Shown here one piece after another: positions 61,933-64,000 of a stretch of 64,000 nucleotides of DNA. The stretch covers positions 1-64,000 of the forward strand of contig JAJCXO010000176.1 of assembly GCA_029263395.1 (NCBI GenBank), given 5' to 3'. Each line of letters begins with the position of its first letter. The stretch's first letter is position 1. A program made the translations under genes and the position numbers. Origin of the DNA: Acidobacteriota bacterium. GTDB lineage: Bacteria > Acidobacteriota > Thermoanaerobaculia > Multivoradales > J023. Below the pieces are notes generated by a model, which saw only the letters and a list, made by a program, of their open reading frames with translations, did no database searches and had not been told where the DNA came from.

Positions 61933-64000
61933 GTGCACGAGAAAAAGTTTTTGATCTTCGGCGGAGCCCTATTGTTGCTCGCCGGACTGTGGATGGTGTC
62001 ACCCGGTACTGCCTCGGCCCAGCTGGTCGAGTGTGATTTGGTAGATGCTAATGGCAACGTTAATGCGCCGGGCGGGTGTGTGGGGAGAACGCTGCAGGAT
62101 CAAGTCGGCCCAGGGCAGGGCGACATCAATACGTTTGGTTCTTCGATCTATCTTGTGAAGCGTGACCCAGCGCGCGCTATCCGCCGTGGTCGACAGTTGT
62201 TTCAGCGTAAGTTTTCGGTTGCCGAGGGCAGCGGTCCCCGGGGCAATGCCACGTCGAGTGGTGACATCACTCAGAACCGGGCACTCGGTGCAGGTCTGGC
62301 GGATAGTTGTGCCGCCTGTCACGGGCGGCCGCGTGGCTCTGCGGGTTTCGGCGGTGACGTCAATACCTTTCCGGATAGTCGCGACTCTCCCCATCTCTTT
62401 GGGCTCGGCCTGGCAGAGATGCTCGCTGATGAGATGACGACCGATCTGCGGGCTATTCGTCAAGCAGCGATCGACGATGCGGTGAATGGAACCGGTAGTG
62501 GTGCGACCGTGATCGACGAAAACTTCGATAACGGCACCGGTAGTTTTGCCTACGCCGATGACACGTTCAACAACACCAACAACCCAGCCTACGCTGACGG
62601 AGATCAGATTTTTGTAGGTGCGGACGGCGCGGTGAGAGTGACCCTCGGTGGCATCAACAATACGAATATCTTGGGGATGTCGGGCGGTTGGCAGACGACC
62701 TTCAATGTGCCGTCCGCAACCACGGGAACGCTGACGTTTCGCTTCGAGCTGGCTCAGGCTGCCAATTACGAGTCTGACGAATTCTCGCAGGCTCTCGCCA
62801 GCGTCGATGGCACCGTACACACCCTCGCGACAATCACCGGTAACGGCAACGGTGGGGGTACACAAACGACCGGCCAGACCAATGTCTCGCTCAACCTCAG
62901 TCTGACGGCGGGCACGCACACCTTGACCCTCGGGGGCTACAACAACAAGAAGACCTTTGCCGATGAGTCGACCGAGATCTTCTATAACAACGTGGTGCTG
63001 ACGACGGCTGGCGGAGGCCCGGGTCCGGTCACTCGTGATCTGATCACCAAGGGTGTCAACTTTGGTCAAATCACCGCGATGCCCGACGGCTCGGTGGATA
63101 CCTCGGCGGTGGACGGTGTCAACACGAATCTTCGAGTCTTACCGTTCTTCGCTCAAGGTGGCACGGCCAGCATGCGCGAGTTCTTGATCGGTGCCTTTAA
63201 TGCCGAGATGGGTTTGCAAGCAGTGGATCCGATCCTGTGTGCGGTCACTGATCCTGGAAGTCCACAGGCGATGGTCAGCACGGCCGGGTTCTCTTATGAC
63301 CCGGCGCTCGACACCTTCGAGCGGCCGCCGGCTTGTGACACTGCAGCCGATCCCGATGGTGACGGCGTCGCCAACGAGCTCGATGCTGCACTGGTCGATT
63401 TCATGGAGTTCTATCTGCTCAACTACTTCAAGCCCGGGCAGTACCTGGTGACTCAGCGTGCCGAGGGAGGTTTGCAGTTGATGGATCAGATCGGTTGCAC
63501 TACCTGCCACATCCAGAATCTCACGGTCGAGAGCGATCGGCGGGTAGCGGATGTCCAAACCGACTTTGATCCGGTGAAGGGTATCTTCAACGAGTTGTTT
63601 GCGACCGCTTCGACACGTTTTCAGGTGGTTGCAGACGGCGATACGTATCCGCAAGTGTTACCTCTCGAGGAGTCGTTTGTGGTCGAGAATATTTTCACCG
63701 ACTTCAAACGTCACGATCTCGGGCCCGACTTCGATGAACGGGACTTCGACGGTACTAAGCTCACCGAGCACATCACCGAACCGCTTTGGGGCGTTGGCAG
63801 TACTGCCCCCTACGGTCATGATGGGCGTAGCATCAATCTCGATGCGGTGATTCGGCGTCATGGTGGTGAAGCGGCGAACGTCACAGTGGCGTATGCCGCC
63901 CTGTCGGAAAACGACCAGCGCAAGATCATCGAGTATCTCGAGACCCTCGTGCTGTTCCCACCCGACGACACTGCGTCAAGCTTGAAGGCGGGTGTTCCGG
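61933..64000 (+). CDS. Di-heme oxidoreductase (DUF1111/DHOR type) with inserted beta domain, 3' end missing
   Basis: At least 689 residues; the frame runs off the window. GTG start with AGGAG 7 bases upstream. Signal peptide about 1-34 (ASAQ). First haem c site CAACH at 126-130 after ADS; second CTTCH at 522-526. THE region TEPLWGVGSTAPYGHDG near 614-630 gives the conserved distal segment of the family. Residues about 190-358 are a jelly-roll-like insert (FDNGTGSFAY, ADGDQIFVGADG) that normal family members lack. Periplasmic or extracellular electron-transfer enzyme; substrate unknown. Confidence 0.85.
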   Translation, partial: MHEKKFLIFGGALLLLAGLWMVSPGTASAQLVECDLVDANGNVNAPGGCVGRTLQDQVGPGQGDINTFGSSIYLVKRDPARAIRRGRQLFQRKFSVAEGSGPRGNATSSGDITQNRALGAGLADSCAACHGRPRGSAGFGGDVNTFPDSRDSPHLFGLGLAEMLADEMTTDLRAIRQAAIDDAVNGTGSGATVIDENFDNGTGSFAYADDTFNNTNNPAYADGDQIFVGADGAVRVTLGGINNTNILGMSGGWQTTFNVPSATTGTLTFRFELAQAANYESDEFSQALASVDGTVHTLATITGNGNGGGTQTTGQTNVSLNLSLTAGTHTLTLGGYNNKKTFADESTEIFYNNVVLTTAGGGPGPVTRDLITKGVNFGQITAMPDGSVDTSAVDGVNTNLRVLPFFAQGGTASMREFLIGAFNAEMGLQAVDPILCAVTDPGSPQAMVSTAGFSYDPALDTFERPPACDTAADPDGDGVANELDAALVDFMEFYLLNYFKPGQYLVTQRAEGGLQLMDQIGCTTCHIQNLTVESDRRVADVQTDFDPVKGIFNELFATASTRFQVVADGDTYPQVLPLEESFVVENIFTDFKRHDLGPDFDERDFDGTKLTEHITEPLWGVGSTAPYGHDGRSINLDAVIRRHGGEAANVTVAYAALSENDQRKIIEYLETLVLFPPDDTASSLKAGVP

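Overview
This 64 kb window is GC-rich bacterial chromosome, probably from an Acidobacteriota lineage of the Thermoanaerobaculia type. That placement is inference. It rests on large secreted peptidases ending in an IF(A/F)DGFESGD tail, several alkaline-phosphatase-superfamily proteins fused to TPRs, a REC-DUF4388-roadblock regulator, and an exopolysaccharide cluster. No 16S or ribosomal marker is present to test it.

Layout. 1-13.5 kb: secreted hydrolases in alternation (fungalysin-like peptidase, SGNH-TPR, sulfatase-like-TPR, second HExxH peptidase, second sulfatase-like-TPR), separated by strong hairpins. 13.5-18 kb: signalling, with a REC-DUF4388-roadblock protein and a PAS histidine kinase plus NtrC-type sigma54 regulator. 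18.5-23.8 kb: tesA divergent from ybbA-ybbP as in E. coli, then a YceI-like protein. 24.3-29 kb: a leftward set of PqqD-like chaperone, HprK-like kinase, radical SAM/SPASM protein and lasso-B2-like transglutaminase-fold protein behind a GT-C membrane transferase. It looks like a RiPP-type maturation cassette with no recognisable precursor. 29.4-30.6 kb: a sulfotransferase and tRNA-Leu(UAA).

30.6-39.5 kb is a hypervariable island immediately 3' of the tRNA. It holds a two-gene operon of a minimal CRISPR polymerase (mCpol) and a protein with a CARF-like N-terminal region and two C-terminal membrane helices, which I read as a second-messenger defence system. It also holds decayed CRISPR-like repeats, a two-spacer CRISPR mini-array and a solitary repeat without cas genes, about seven intact or broken toxin-antitoxin modules (Phd, RHH, HigA, DUF433, PIN, DUF3368, DUF5615 and nucleotidyltransferase types), and two tandem arrays with periods of about 43 and 42 bp that abut truncated genes.

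39.5-45 kb: an 8-Cys secreted protein, an unusual fusion of a membrane YfhO/GT-C-like region to a phytanoyl-CoA-dioxygenase-like domain, an SDR remnant, an NTF2-like protein and a lipoprotein amidohydrolase. 45.4-57.8 kb: exopolysaccharide assembly (microprotein, polyprenyl glycosylphosphotransferase, epimerase, GT4, flippase; then leftward aminotransferase, deacetylase, CapK-like and GT4; then a GT-C protein). 58-64 kb: nitronate monooxygenase, a secreted protein, an MFS transporter and a di-heme oxidoreductase that runs off the window.

A dispersed repeat of about 215 bp with inverted ends of the form TAGAYCCCGTCC occurs at least four more times as full copies or fragments, including a palindromic pair at 50846-51264. 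It behaves like a MITE.
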